Assembly: GCA_028693055.1 (NCBI GenBank)
Contig: JAQUWD010000004.1
Span: forward strand, 70,973 to 113,028
Length of the DNA: 42,056 bases
Source of the DNA: Eubacteriales bacterium
GTDB taxonomy: Bacteria > Bacillota > Clostridia > Christensenellales > Aristaeellaceae
Direction: 5' to 3'
Under the pieces are notes generated by a model, which was not told the DNA's origin, searched no databases, and saw only the letters and a list, made by a program, of their open reading frames with translations. The translations under genes were made by a program, and so were the position numbers. Positions 18,766 through 27,640 of this stretch are shown here, in pieces (the first letter of the stretch is position 1; each line of letters begins with the position of its first letter).

Positions 18766-19752
18766 ATGAGCGACAAGCAATTCGATATGATTGGCTTTGG
18801 TAATCCGTTTCAGGATTTGGTGGTGGAGCTGCTCAAGCTACCGCCCACCAACGTCAACACGCGCATCCAAAGCTATTGCTTTCAGGGCGGCGGTAACGTG
18901 CCCACCGCTACGGTAGCGGCGAGCGTTTTAGGGCTGAAATGCGCCATTCTGGGCGTGGCTGGCAGCGATATGTTCGGCCACGCCAGCTTGGGTGATTTTG
19001 CATATAACGGCGTGGATACCTCCCACCTAAAGCTGGACGACGGCAAGCGTACGGATTTCTGTATCTGCGTGACGGAGCGGGAGATTCACGGCAAGGAGTT
19101 TATCAGCCAGGACGGCAACTATACGCCCTTGAAGCCGGAGGAGCTGGACGAGAAATTTTTGAAGTCAGCACGCATTTTGCATATCGGCGATATGCTGTCT
19201 CCTGCAAAGTTTCAGGCTGCTGAATGGGTGCGCGAGGCGGGCGGAAAGGTTAGCGTGGACGCGGCCTATTACCGCCCGGACCTTTATGAAAACTATCGGT
19301 ATCTGGATCTGTTTATCGCGTCGGAAAAGTATTATAACGATTTTTGCAAAGACAAGGGAAGCATGACCTGCGAACAGGCGGCGCGCTACATCCGCGCTCA
19401 AGGCCCGGAAATCGTTATTTTTACCTTAGGCGAGAAGGGCTGTCGAGGCGTTTATGGCGACCGCTATTTTGAACTGCCGGCCTTTACGGTGGATGCGGTA
19501 GACTCTACCGGCGCGGGCGATGTATTCCACGGTGCGTTCAACTACGCTTATCTGCAGGGGTGGGATGTGCCGCGCTGTGCTCGGTTCTCCTCGGCGGTTT
19601 CTGCTATTAAGTGTTTGGAGTTCGGCGGACGCGCGGGAATTCCCAACCTTGATACCGTGCTGCATTACCTAGAAACGGGCGAAATCAAGCGCGAATGGCT
19701 GGACGAGCGGGTGCGCCGCTACCGTCAGGGCTTCTTCGATCTGGTTCGCTAG
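18766..19752 (+). CDS. PfkB/ribokinase-family carbohydrate kinase
   Basis: 328 residues. The N-terminal substrate motif CFQGGGNVPTATVAASVLG and the C-terminal anion-hole motif DSTGAGDVFHGAF, with catalytic Asp252, define the family. It transfers the gamma phosphate of ATP to a sugar or sugar acid. It lies directly ahead of the isomerase-like and class II aldolase genes, so a ketose to ketose-1-phosphate step is the likeliest job, although 2-keto-3-deoxy acid kinases belong to the same family. Shine-Dalgarno AAAGGAG is 9-15 bases upstream. Confidence 0.92.
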   Translation: MSDKQFDMIGFGNPFQDLVVELLKLPPTNVNTRIQSYCFQGGGNVPTATVAASVLGLKCAILGVAGSDMFGHASLGDFAYNGVDTSHLKLDDGKRTDFCICVTEREIHGKEFISQDGNYTPLKPEELDEKFLKSARILHIGDMLSPAKFQAAEWVREAGGKVSVDAAYYRPDLYENYRYLDLFIASEKYYNDFCKDKGSMTCEQAARYIRAQGPEIVIFTLGEKGCRGVYGDRYFELPAFTVDAVDSTGAGDVFHGAFNYAYLQGWDVPRCARFSSAVSAIKCLEFGGRAGIPNLDTVLHYLETGEIKREWLDERVRRYRQGFFDLVR

Positions 19753-19775
19753 GATACCGGAAAGGAAGGATTTCC

Positions 19776-21182
19776 ATGCTGGATTATCAAGTAAAAATCG
19801 GGCTGGTGCCCATGCGCCGGGATTGCTCCCCGCGGCCGGGCGCTTTCAATTGGGAAATTGCCGAGGCCCGGGGCCGCGAGCTGGTGGCTTATATTGAGGA
19901 GCATTATGCTACAGAGAACGTCCACTTTGCCGATCTGAAGGGCGTTATCCCTGTAGAAACCTTCTACGCCGAAGGCGACGTATCCAAGGTTGCCCAGCAT
20001 ATGCGCAGTGAAAAGGTGGACGCGCTGCTCATGATCAACGCTAACTTCGGCTGCGAAGAGGCGGCGGCTCTGTTGGCGCAGGAGCTGCGCGTGCCGGTGC
20101 TGCTGTGGGCTCCCTTAGACGAGCGCTTCGATGAGGACGGGATGCGCTACACCGACAGCCAGTGCGGCATCTTCGGTATCAGCCGCCAGATGCAGCGTTA
20201 CAACATCCCGTTTACCTTCCTCAACAGCTGTCGTGTGGATAGCGACAAGTTCGCACGTGGGCTTGACCGCTTCGCACGGGTGAGCTGCATGGTTAAAAAC
20301 TTTCGCGGCATGCGCGTAGGCGAAGTGGGCATGAGACCCAAAATCTTCTGCTCCGTTATCTTCAACGAGGGCGAGCTGATGCAGCGCTTTGGTCTGCACA
20401 TCATCCCCATCAACATGGCGGTAATCACCTCCAAGTTCAACCAGATTCTAGCCGAGCGCGACCCGGAGCTCGTGGAAGGTGAAAAGCTGCTGCACCGGAT
20501 GTATGACGTAGACGAGGTTACCGCGCCGCTGCTGAAGCGTATTTACGCGTTTGTGCTGCTGTTTAAGGATTTGTTTGCCGAATACAACCTCGATGCGATG
20601 TCTTCCGAGTGCTGGACGAGCATGGAGCTGGCCTGCGGCGCGCTGCCCTGCTCCGCCTATGGTATTTTGCTGGATCTGGGATATCTGGTTAGCTGCGAAA
20701 GCGACATGCACGCAGCCATCACCATGGCGCTGCTATCCTGTGCGTCCTTTGGCAAGCATCCGCCGTTCATGGGCGAATTTACCGTGCGCCACCCGAAGGA
20801 TGAAAACGTAGAATTGCTGTGGCATTGCGGCCCCTTCCCTTACAGCCTGCACAAGCCGGGCAAGAAGCCCATCGAGCATATTCAGCGCCAGTGGTTTGAG
20901 GTGAAGGAGAGCAAGTACACCGTTGCCCGCTTTGATCAAGAGGATGGCAAGTATATGCTCCTGAACGGCACCTGCGAAAGCGCTTCAGGGCCCTTCACCA
21001 ACGGCACCTATCTGTGGGGACGCTTTGGAGACCTAGACCGCTGGGAGCGGCGTTTGGTAGAAGGCCCCTACATCCACCATATGGTGGAAGCGGAAGGCGA
21101 TTATACGGAGGAAATCCGTGAGTTTTGTAAGTTTGTCCCCAACCTGACGGCGGACTCCATGAACGGAAAAGAGGAACAGTAA
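19776..21182 (+). CDS. L-fucose/L-arabinose isomerase-family protein
   Basis: 468 residues. The ATG at 19776 follows AAAGGAAGGA; longer in-frame extensions run back into the kinase gene. The N-terminal half has a Rossmann-like fold (VDALLMINANFGCEEAAALLAQ), the central part includes AVITSKFNQILAERDPE, and LDAMSSECWTSMELACG with Glu278 is in the position of a metal ligand. The C-terminal part is FucIase-like (LWHCGPFPYSL). The family converts aldoses to ketoses using Mn2+, but many members near fucose isomerase have unknown substrates. Its place between a kinase and an aldolase strongly suggests the first step of an isomerase-kinase-aldolase route. Confidence 0.82.
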   Translation: MLDYQVKIGLVPMRRDCSPRPGAFNWEIAEARGRELVAYIEEHYATENVHFADLKGVIPVETFYAEGDVSKVAQHMRSEKVDALLMINANFGCEEAAALLAQELRVPVLLWAPLDERFDEDGMRYTDSQCGIFGISRQMQRYNIPFTFLNSCRVDSDKFARGLDRFARVSCMVKNFRGMRVGEVGMRPKIFCSVIFNEGELMQRFGLHIIPINMAVITSKFNQILAERDPELVEGEKLLHRMYDVDEVTAPLLKRIYAFVLLFKDLFAEYNLDAMSSECWTSMELACGALPCSAYGILLDLGYLVSCESDMHAAITMALLSCASFGKHPPFMGEFTVRHPKDENVELLWHCGPFPYSLHKPGKKPIEHIQRQWFEVKESKYTVARFDQEDGKYMLLNGTCESASGPFTNGTYLWGRFGDLDRWERRLVEGPYIHHMVEAEGDYTEEIREFCKFVPNLTADSMNGKEEQ

Positions 21183-21183
21183 G

Positions 21184-22011
21184 ATGACAACCCATCTAAA
21201 ACAAATTCTGGCGCTGGCGGAAGCGAAGAACGCGGCGATCCCGGCCTTTAACTGCTACAACGTAGAGTCTGTCATGGGCGTAATGCAGGCAGCCCGCCAA
21301 ACCCACGCGCCCGTGATTTTTCAGATGTACACGCGCACCGTGGATACTGAGTTTGGCCCCTTTATCGCCGCGGGTATTCATGAGGCCATTAGGCAGCTGG
21401 ACGCCCCCGCTGTGATGCACCTTGACCATGGCGCGGGCATTCCGGAGGTGCTGCGCGCGCTGCGTTTGGGCGCTACCAGCATCATGATTGACGCGTCCAC
21501 CAAGCCATTGGAGGAAAATATATCGATCACTCGGCAAGCCGTCGATCTCTGCGGGGAATGCGGCGTATATGTAGAGGGAGAGCTGGGCCATGTGGGCGGA
21601 GCCGCCGATGAAAAGATGAGCGATTTTACCGATGTAGCGGAAGCCGCCCGGTTTGCGAGGGAAACAGGCGTGGCCGCTATGGCGGTGATGGTGGGAACCG
21701 CTCACGGCGTGTACAAAAAAGCGCCTGTGCTGGATATCCAACGCATCACCGATATTCACCGGGAAACAGGCTTGCCGTTAGTGCTCCACGGCGGCAGCGG
21801 CGTGCCGGACGAGCAGGTGAAGCTGGCTGTGCAGGCGGGCGTGCGTAAAATGAACTTCGCAACCGATTTGATTTATGCGTTTATGGGTAGTATTTACGCC
21901 AAGAATGGCGAGATGAAGGCCATGGACGTACTGATGAAGGAGCCAATCGAGGCTGTTAAGCAGTACGCTGTCCAGAAGATCCAATTGCTGGGCGCAGACA
22001 GGATTCTGTAA
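21184..22011 (+). CDS. Class II (zinc) ketose-bisphosphate/ketose-1-phosphate aldolase
   Basis: 275 residues of the FbaA/KbaY/GatY family. Zinc- and catalysis-linked motifs are intact: MHLDHG (Asp81, His82), VEGELGHVGG, MVGTAHGVYK and VLHGGSGVP followed by a phosphate-binding MNFATDL segment. It splits a ketose phosphate into DHAP and an aldehyde. It begins one base after the stop of the isomerase-like gene and is the last gene of the operon; a terminator follows. Which ketose phosphate it uses cannot be read from the sequence. Confidence 0.93.
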   Translation: MTTHLKQILALAEAKNAAIPAFNCYNVESVMGVMQAARQTHAPVIFQMYTRTVDTEFGPFIAAGIHEAIRQLDAPAVMHLDHGAGIPEVLRALRLGATSIMIDASTKPLEENISITRQAVDLCGECGVYVEGELGHVGGAADEKMSDFTDVAEAARFARETGVAAMAVMVGTAHGVYKKAPVLDIQRITDIHRETGLPLVLHGGSGVPDEQVKLAVQAGVRKMNFATDLIYAFMGSIYAKNGEMKAMDVLMKEPIEAVKQYAVQKIQLLGADRIL

Positions 22012-22022
22012 GGCAGCTTACG

Positions 22023-22072
22023 AACGCGACCCGTCGTCCGGGATTCAGACGGCAGGTCGCGTTTGCATTTAT
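22023..22072 (+). terminator. Terminator at the end of the nine-gene operon
   Basis: Arms AACGCGACC (22023-22031) and GGTCGCGTT (22055-22063) enclose a second stem CCGTC/GACGG, followed by TGCATTTATTT. It stands between the aldolase gene and the convergent AraC gene. Confidence 0.7.
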
Positions 22073-22959
22073 TTGGGAAGCCCATTTAGCAGCTTTTCTT
22101 TTCTGGGTGGAAAGCTGGGCGTGCGGTTGCGGTATTGGGTGGGGGAATAGCCTGTTGATTTGCAAAACAGGCGGCTAAAATACGAGGGATCAGAAAAACC
22201 AACGCTTTCTGAGATTTCGTTGACGTTCATCTGGGAGGATAGCAGCAGCTCCTTCGCTTCGTCCATGCGCAGGTTCAAAATGAACTTGTGGGGCGAAATC
22301 CCTGATTTTTGAGTGAATAGGTGGGCAAATCGGCTGATGCTTAAGTTCAGGGAGGAGGCGTATTCGGTTAAATCGATATCCTCCCGGAAATGCTCGATGA
22401 AGTATTCGGTGGCAATCCAGATTTTGTTCTGCCCAAAATCGGTTTTCGCCATGTCGTTACGGGCTAGCATGCCGATGAGCTGCAATAGGATGCCGTTGGC
22501 CTCTAGGTTAAAAATCGGCTTGTGCTTTACGCGGAACAGCTCCGTATAGTACACCTGCGTCAGCTGGTGGAACAAGCCCTCCAGCGCGGTTCGGTCCACA
22601 ATTTCATAGATGATACGATCCTGCGGCTGCAATTGCGCAATGGCCTCATCCGCTGCCGGGCCCACAAAATGGCAGTAGTAGGCAACGGGATTGGCTTGGG
22701 TGGAGTAGACGTACATCTGGCGAACGCTGCTGCGGTAGATGAGACAATGGCCCGCGTCTACGCGGATCATTTCGCCGTCGATTTCTACGGATAGCCAACC
22801 GCTTTTGATATAGAGCAGTAAATAATCGTGCCGACCATGGGAACGCAGATAGACCAAATCGTGGTCGATCACGCGTCGGATACCACAGGTATTGACTTGC
22901 AGACAGTTTCGGGCGGGAAAGTCCGTCAAATCTTTATAGTCCTTGATCGCTTCCATCAT
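22069..22959 (-). CDS. AraC-family transcriptional regulator (first of three)
   Basis: About 296 residues: an N-terminal cupin sensor domain (HDYLLLYIKSGWLSVEIDGE) and a C-terminal double helix-turn-helix (YASSLNLSISRFAHLFTQKSGISP, then ISESVGFSDPSYFSRLFCKSTGYSPTQYR). ATG at 22959 is preferred, with GGGGTG six bases upstream; a GTG at 22968 is also possible. It is divergent from the GldA-like gene across only about 60 bases and convergent with the nine-gene operon, so either is a plausible target. Family members sense a sugar and usually activate neighbouring genes. Confidence 0.92.
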   Translation of the reverse strand: MMEAIKDYKDLTDFPARNCLQVNTCGIRRVIDHDLVYLRSHGRHDYLLLYIKSGWLSVEIDGEMIRVDAGHCLIYRSSVRQMYVYSTQANPVAYYCHFVGPAADEAIAQLQPQDRIIYEIVDRTALEGLFHQLTQVYYTELFRVKHKPIFNLEANGILLQLIGMLARNDMAKTDFGQNKIWIATEYFIEHFREDIDLTEYASSLNLSISRFAHLFTQKSGISPHKFILNLRMDEAKELLLSSQMNVNEISESVGFSDPSYFSRLFCKSTGYSPTQYRNRTPSFPPRKEKLLNGLPK

Positions 22960-23021
22960 GTCGTTCACCCCGGTTATTAGAATAGCACAGGAAACTCGGA
23001 TTGTGAAGAAAGGAAATGGAT

Positions 23022-24203
23022 ATGAGCTATTATGAATATCACGTGGCTAGGCGGTACGTACAGTTTGAGGGCGCACTGCGAGAGCTGCCCAATTATGCCG
23101 CGCTCATTGGAAAGAAGGTACTGCTGTTAACCGCTTGCGATCCCCTGCGGGCGCAGCTCGAGGGGAAGATTCGGGAGGGGCTGGAGAAGCCCGCCGCCTA
23201 TTGGATGCAACAGAGGCTGGCGGAGGAAAGCCCGCGCTACGCCCGTTATATGCCTATGACCGACCGGCTGGACGAGCTGCGCCGAGACATGACGTTCGAG
23301 TTCTATGATATTGGCGACAGGGTGGTATCGGAGCCAAGCATTCGGCAGGTTGCCGACTATGTGCAAAGCCGTGGGATCGACACTGTGGTGGGCATTGGCG
23401 GCGGTCGGGGGCAGGATTTCGCCCGCGCGCTGACGCACTATGTGCCGGTCAAGGTCATCTTGGCGCCTACGCTGGCGGCGACGAATGCCAGCATTTCGAC
23501 GCTCAGCGTACTGTATAGCTCCGATGGGGCGCATATCGAGCAGTATTGGCGCATGGATAACGCGCCTGATTTGGTGCTGGTAGACACGGAGGTGTTGATC
23601 AGAAACGGCCCCAAGGTGCTGTCGGCAGGTGTTGGCGATATCGTAAGCACCTATTACGAGGCGCTGTGCAACCTGCGCAAAACCGGACGGACAGACTGTA
23701 TTCCCGCTTTGTCCGATCGCGGACTGCAGCTGGCTGTGGATATTATGCGCGAGCAGGTTCCTTCCGCGATGGAGGCTGTCCGGGAGCAAAAGATCAATCC
23801 CGCGTTTGAAAGCGTGGTATCGATGATCATGCATAATTGCGGGCCGCTGGGAATGGTCTGCACCTTGGGCTTTGCGCACATTCTGGATGAGATGTTCCTG
23901 TATTTTGACGCAGCTCATCGGCATCCTCATGGCCTGCGCGTGGGGTTCGCTACGATTCCCATGCTGCTGTATCAAGGCGCGGAGGATCGGGAAATCCAGC
24001 AGTATATTGACTTTTGCCATCAAGCGGGCATCCCCGTCACATTGGAAGAGCTGGGCCTTGCTGAGGTAACGGAGGATCAGTGGATGCAAGCCTATGACGC
24101 AACGGTGGGCAAAAGCGGCACTTTGCAGTCGCTGCCCTTTGCCGCAACGCCTGAGGATTTGATCGACAGCCTGCAAGCGGCAAAGAAATGGACAAAGCAT
24201 TGA
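23022..24203 (+). CDS. GldA-like metal-dependent alcohol (glycerol-type) dehydrogenase
   Basis: 393 residues. An NAD-binding region VVGIGGGRGQDFAR is followed by APTLAATNASISTLSVLYSS, and the metal ligands are Asp206 (AGVGD), His286 (FAHILDE) and His303 (HPHGLRVG), the arrangement of glycerol and glycerol-1-phosphate dehydrogenases. It oxidises a polyol or reduces a hydroxyketone with a Zn or Fe ion. The ATG at 23022 is chosen over that at 23016 because AAGAAAGGA ends eight bases before it. It is transcribed alone, back to back with the AraC regulator, and is probably its target. Confidence 0.88.
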   Translation: MSYYEYHVARRYVQFEGALRELPNYAALIGKKVLLLTACDPLRAQLEGKIREGLEKPAAYWMQQRLAEESPRYARYMPMTDRLDELRRDMTFEFYDIGDRVVSEPSIRQVADYVQSRGIDTVVGIGGGRGQDFARALTHYVPVKVILAPTLAATNASISTLSVLYSSDGAHIEQYWRMDNAPDLVLVDTEVLIRNGPKVLSAGVGDIVSTYYEALCNLRKTGRTDCIPALSDRGLQLAVDIMREQVPSAMEAVREQKINPAFESVVSMIMHNCGPLGMVCTLGFAHILDEMFLYFDAAHRHPHGLRVGFATIPMLLYQGAEDREIQQYIDFCHQAGIPVTLEELGLAEVTEDQWMQAYDATVGKSGTLQSLPFAATPEDLIDSLQAAKKWTKH

Positions 24204-24231
24204 GACTTTCCCGTTGCTTTGCGAGAGGGCG

Positions 24232-25104
24232 TTACGTTGCAGGGCCATTGCCCTGCTCGGCGGAATAACGACTGGGCGCTACGCCAAAATGTCGGGAAAA
24301 CGCTCGGCTGAAATATAATGGATCGTTATAGCCGCATAGCAGCGCCACCTCTGCAACGCCTAATCCGCCGCTTTGTAGCATGGAACGGGCGCGCTCCATC
24401 CGGGTCTGGATTAGGTACGCATAGGGCGATACCCCCATGCATTCGCGGAAGGTATGGATGAGGTGATACTTGGTCATGCCGCAGTAAGCGGCCAACTGAT
24501 CGATCTGGTTTAATTCATGATAGTGCCGATTGATGTATTCCACACAGGCCATTACCTTTTGGCGGCTATGCTCACTACATGGGGCGTGGGTTTCCATCAG
24601 CCGCCGACCCAGCAGCGCTAATGCCTGTTGAAACTGCGCGTTCATTAGGAGACGATAGAGCGGCTCCTTGCGCTGCATCTCTCCGGCCATGGTTTTCAAA
24701 AGCTCCTCAGCCTCTGGGCACCTTTCTGGGGTGAAAACGCTGCCTTGGGCCATGCCGCAGGCTTGGAGCAATTCGGCTGCTTGCGTGCCGCTAAAATGCA
24801 CCCAGCGGCATAGCTGGGGCAGCGTAGAGGAAATGCGGTAAATCTGCGGCTCCTCCGGCCGATACAGCACCAGCTGTCCCTCCCGTACCATTTGCCACTG
24901 TCCGTTCAGCCAGAATTGGGCCTGCCCGTAGGTCAAGTACAGCAGCTGATAATCCAGCCTTCCATGGGGACGCTTGACCAGCACGTCTGCGGCGGCATGA
25001 CCGTCGCCGCGTCGCGTGGTGTTGACGCCGCAGCTGTTGATTTGGAGCGGTGCAGTGGAAACAATGTTGGTGCTATCCCGATCGCTGCCATAGATCACAT
25101 ACAT
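24232..25104 (-). CDS. AraC-family transcriptional regulator (second of three)
   Basis: About 290 residues. An AraC-binding cupin-like N-terminus ([20 protein letters not shown], then [15 protein letters not shown]) and a C-terminal pair of helix-turn-helix motifs ([40 protein letters not shown]). The second ATG (25104) is taken as start because GGGAGG lies eight bases ahead, versus two for ATG 25110. It is divergent from the family 4 glycosidase gene across 148 bases that contain that gene's promoter, so it is the probable activator of the glycosidase and perhaps of the ABC transporter. Confidence 0.92.
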   Translation of the reverse strand: MYVIYGSDRDSTNIVSTAPLQINSCGVNTTRRGDGHAAADVLVKRPHGRLDYQLLYLTYGQAQFWLNGQWQMVREGQLVLYRPEEPQIYRISSTLPQLCRWVHFSGTQAAELLQACGMAQGSVFTPERCPEAEELLKTMAGEMQRKEPLYRLLMNAQFQQALALLGRRLMETHAPCSEHSRQKVMACVEYINRHYHELNQIDQLAAYCGMTKYHLIHTFRECMGVSPYAYLIQTRMERARSMLQSGGLGVAEVALLCGYNDPLYFSRAFSRHFGVAPSRYSAEQGNGPAT

Positions 25105-25207
25105 TTGCATACCCTCCCGTGGCTTATGGCCCGTATGGAACGATAAAACGCAAGATAATCCATATCCCTGCGCAACTTATGCTATCGTCGCTATTAGACC
25201 GCAATGC

Positions 25208-25213
25208 TATAAT
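25208..25213 (+). promoter_or_regulatory. -10 element of the family 4 glycosidase gene
   Basis: A perfect TATAAT 40 bases before the ATG. The -35 position 17 bases upstream reads TCGTCG, a poor match, as expected for a promoter that needs an AraC-type activator. Confidence 0.5.
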
Positions 25214-25252
25214 GAAAGCACATCCAACAGATGGAAAGGAGCGATTATCCCC

Positions 25253-26569
25253 ATGAAAAAGTTTGCGTTTATCGGCGCAGGCAGCTATATCTTCACCCGT
25301 AACTTGGTACGTGATTTGTTGACCTTCCCCGCGTTTGAGGACTGCCACATCGCCTTGATGGACATTAACCCTCTGCGGCTGGAAAAGATCACCGCCTGCG
25401 TCAACAAAATCAATAACGCCTTTGGGAATAAGGCTACTGTGACCTCCACCATGAACCGTGCGGAAGCGCTGGAGGGCGCGGACGGCGTGCTGTGCACCGT
25501 GTTTAACGGCGACATCGATATCTGGCGTTATGATATCGAGATTCCCAAGGAATACGGCGTGGACATCAACATTGGCGATACGCGCAGCGTATCGGGTATC
25601 TTCCGCGCCCTGCGGAACATTCCCCTCATGCTGGACATTTGCCACGATATCGAGAAATATTGCCCGAAGGCCGTGTTCCTGAACTACACCAACCCCATGA
25701 GCATGCTGTGCAAGGCTATGCAGAGCAACACCAAGGTGGAGGTCACGGGCCTATGCCACAGCGTGCAGGGCACCGCGAAGATGCTGGCGGAATGGATTGG
25801 CGCAAAGCCGGAAGAAATGACCTATACCTGCGCGGGCGTGAACCACCAAGCCTTTTATATCGATCTGCGCTACCATGGCGAGGACGCTTACCCGTTGATT
25901 CGCAAGGCGCTGGAAAAGCCGGAGATTTGGAACGTGGAGCAGGTGCGCAATGAGATGTTCCGTCAGCTGGATTATTACCCCACCGAGTCCAGCGGTCATA
26001 ATAGCGAATATAACGCTTGGTTCCGCAAACGCCCTGATTTGATTGAGAAATACTGCACCCACGGCACCGGCTGGAACCCCGGCGAGTATGCGTTCTCGCT
26101 GAACGGTCGCATTGCACGGGAAAAGACTTGGGTGGGCGAGCTGGATAAGTGGATCGCCGAGGAGAAGGTGGACACCGCCTGTAGCGGCGAATACGCCTCC
26201 AATATCTTCAACGCCCGCTTTGGCGATGGCAAGCTGTTTAAGTTCAACGGTAACGTGTTAAACCGCTGCCTGATCGACAATCTACCGGAAAACAGCTGCG
26301 TTGAGGTGCCTGTTCTCGCGTCCGAGTACGGCATGGAGCCCATTCATGTGGGCCCGCTGCCAGATCATCTGGCTATTTTGGTCAACACCACCGCACGTTT
26401 GGAGGACATGGTGGCTGAGGCGGCAGTGACCGGCGATAAGCGCAAGGTTTTCCATGCCGTATGCATGGATCCGCTATGCAGCGCTGTGTGCTCGCTAGAG
26501 GAAATCAAGCAGATGACGGACGCGCTGTTTGAAAAGAACAAGGATTATCTACCCGCATTCCAAAAGTAA
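25253..26569 (+). CDS. Family 4 glycoside hydrolase (alpha-galactosidase/alpha-glucosidase type)
   Basis: 438 residues. A Rossmann NAD site ([19 protein letters not shown]) opens the protein; [20 protein letters not shown] with Mn ligand Cys168, and AGVNHQAF with His198 are the GH4 metal and catalytic motifs. GH4 enzymes cleave glycosides by transient oxidation at C3 and need NAD+ and Mn2+ rather than a pair of acids. The GLCHSVQG signature and length are closest, from memory, to MelA-like alpha-galactosidases, but glucosidase or glucuronidase activity is not excluded. No signal peptide: it acts in the cytosol on an imported sugar, presumably from the ABC transporter encoded next to it. Confidence 0.92.
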   Translation: MKKFAFIGAGSYIFTRNLVRDLLTFPAFEDCHIALMDINPLRLEKITACVNKINNAFGNKATVTSTMNRAEALEGADGVLCTVFNGDIDIWRYDIEIPKEYGVDINIGDTRSVSGIFRALRNIPLMLDICHDIEKYCPKAVFLNYTNPMSMLCKAMQSNTKVEVTGLCHSVQGTAKMLAEWIGAKPEEMTYTCAGVNHQAFYIDLRYHGEDAYPLIRKALEKPEIWNVEQVRNEMFRQLDYYPTESSGHNSEYNAWFRKRPDLIEKYCTHGTGWNPGEYAFSLNGRIAREKTWVGELDKWIAEEKVDTACSGEYASNIFNARFGDGKLFKFNGNVLNRCLIDNLPENSCVEVPVLASEYGMEPIHVGPLPDHLAILVNTTARLEDMVAEAAVTGDKRKVFHAVCMDPLCSAVCSLEEIKQMTDALFEKNKDYLPAFQK

Positions 26570-26593
26570 AAGATACTAACGAAAAATGGATGA

Positions 26594-26634
26594 CCGCCGG
26601 GAGGGGAGCATTACCTTCCCGGCGGCTGTTTTTG
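26594..26634 (+). terminator. Terminator of the family 4 glycosidase gene
   Basis: A GC-rich stem (CCGCCGGGAGG with CCTTCCCGGCGG) followed by a T-run (CTGTTTTTG), 25 bases after the stop codon. Confidence 0.75.
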
Positions 26635-26717
26635 TTTACCAAGCTTGCCTTCAAATGACTCCCTCTTGGGGGTGGTTATGGCGCGTTAACGGTTCGCCGT
26701 TTTCACATAAATGAGTA

Positions 26718-26762
26718 TAAAATGCTCCCCGGGTTTCTTGACGGCAAGCAAACCAGGGAGCA
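26718..26762 (-). terminator. Terminator of the ABC transporter operon
   Basis: TGCTCCCCGGGTTT (26723-26736) pairs with AAACCAGGGAGCA (26750-26762) with a single bulge. On the minus strand the stem is followed by TTTTATA, so it ends the permease transcript. Confidence 0.75.
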
Positions 26763-26782
26763 AAAGGATGTAGTTATGAAGA

Positions 26783-27640
26783 TTAGCCCTTTACGGCGCT
26801 ATCCAGCGTGCCTTGGACGAAATACTTCTGCAGCACCAAGTACACGATAATGGTGGGCAGAATGGCGATGAGCGCGCCTGCGGCGGCTGCGTTGAGGTCC
26901 GTGCTGGTTTCCGAGAAAAATTGCTTGATGGTCAACGTGATGTTGTACATCTTGGATTTTTGCAGCACGTAGAGGGAGAAGGCGAACTCGTTCCATGCGC
27001 CGATGCCCTTCATGATGATAACGGACACGGTGACGGGAGCCAGCTGCGGCAGGATGACGTGGAAGAAGGTTTGCAACGTACTTGCGCCGTCGATGGCGGC
27101 CGCTTCATCAAGGGATTCAGGAATCGCGGTGATGAAGTTGCGGTACAGAAAGATGGATAGCGGAAGGCCAAACGCCGCGGTAACCAAGATAATGCCCCAA
27201 TAGGTGGAGATACCGTGCAGGGAAACCAGCAACGAGTACATGCCGACCACGATGGAGAGGGCGGGTACCATCATCATGGATAGAACGACGTTCATCACGA
27301 ACTTATTGAACTTGGCATGGTTGCGTGCAAGGGGGTAGGCCGCCATGCAGCCAGCGATGACCTCGATGAGGATAACGCCGATGGTGATAATTGCGGTGTT
27401 CTTGAGGGCGTTAAGCAGATTGCCGCTATCCAGCGCCTTTTCAAAGCTGCCCAGATATAGCTCTTTAGGCATGGACAGGCGGGAGCTGAGATCCTGCGGG
27501 GATTTGAAGGCCATCATGATTACCGCGTAGATGGGCAGTAAATAAATAACGATGATCAGGAGGCTTAATGCATACTTCCACCATTGGTTTTTGCGCAGGA
27601 AGGTGTTATTCTTTTGGCTGATTTTTACTTGCTGAGTCAT
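26783..27640 (-). CDS. CUT1 sugar ABC transporter permease, MalG/UgpE type
   Basis: 285 residues with about six membrane helices. The EAA loop that contacts the ATPase is EAAAIDGASTLQTFFHVILP, normal for the second permease of CUT1 importers. Its ATG overlaps the TGA of the partner permease by one base, and AAGGAGG lies inside the end of that gene, so the two are translationally coupled. It forms the channel with the preceding permease. It is the last gene of the operon. Confidence 0.94.
   Translation of the reverse strand: MTQQVKISQKNNTFLRKNQWWKYALSLLIIVIYLLPIYAVIMMAFKSPQDLSSRLSMPKELYLGSFEKALDSGNLLNALKNTAIITIGVILIEVIAGCMAAYPLARNHAKFNKFVMNVVLSMMMVPALSIVVGMYSLLVSLHGISTYWGIILVTAAFGLPLSIFLYRNFITAIPESLDEAAAIDGASTLQTFFHVILPQLAPVTVSVIIMKGIGAWNEFAFSLYVLQKSKMYNITLTIKQFFSETSTDLNAAAAGALIAILPTIIVYLVLQKYFVQGTLDSAVKG

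Noticed and set aside
23127..24248. Open antisense frame of 373 codons across the GldA-like gene
   Set aside because: The sense strand has complete metal-ligand motifs; the antisense product is rich in His, Arg and Gln without recognisable domains.
26686..26702. AACGG-TTCG-CCGTT hairpin with a short T-run between the glycosidase and permease genes
   Set aside because: The stem is only five pairs and two better terminators flank it; its likeness to the 11682 repeat is short enough to be chance.
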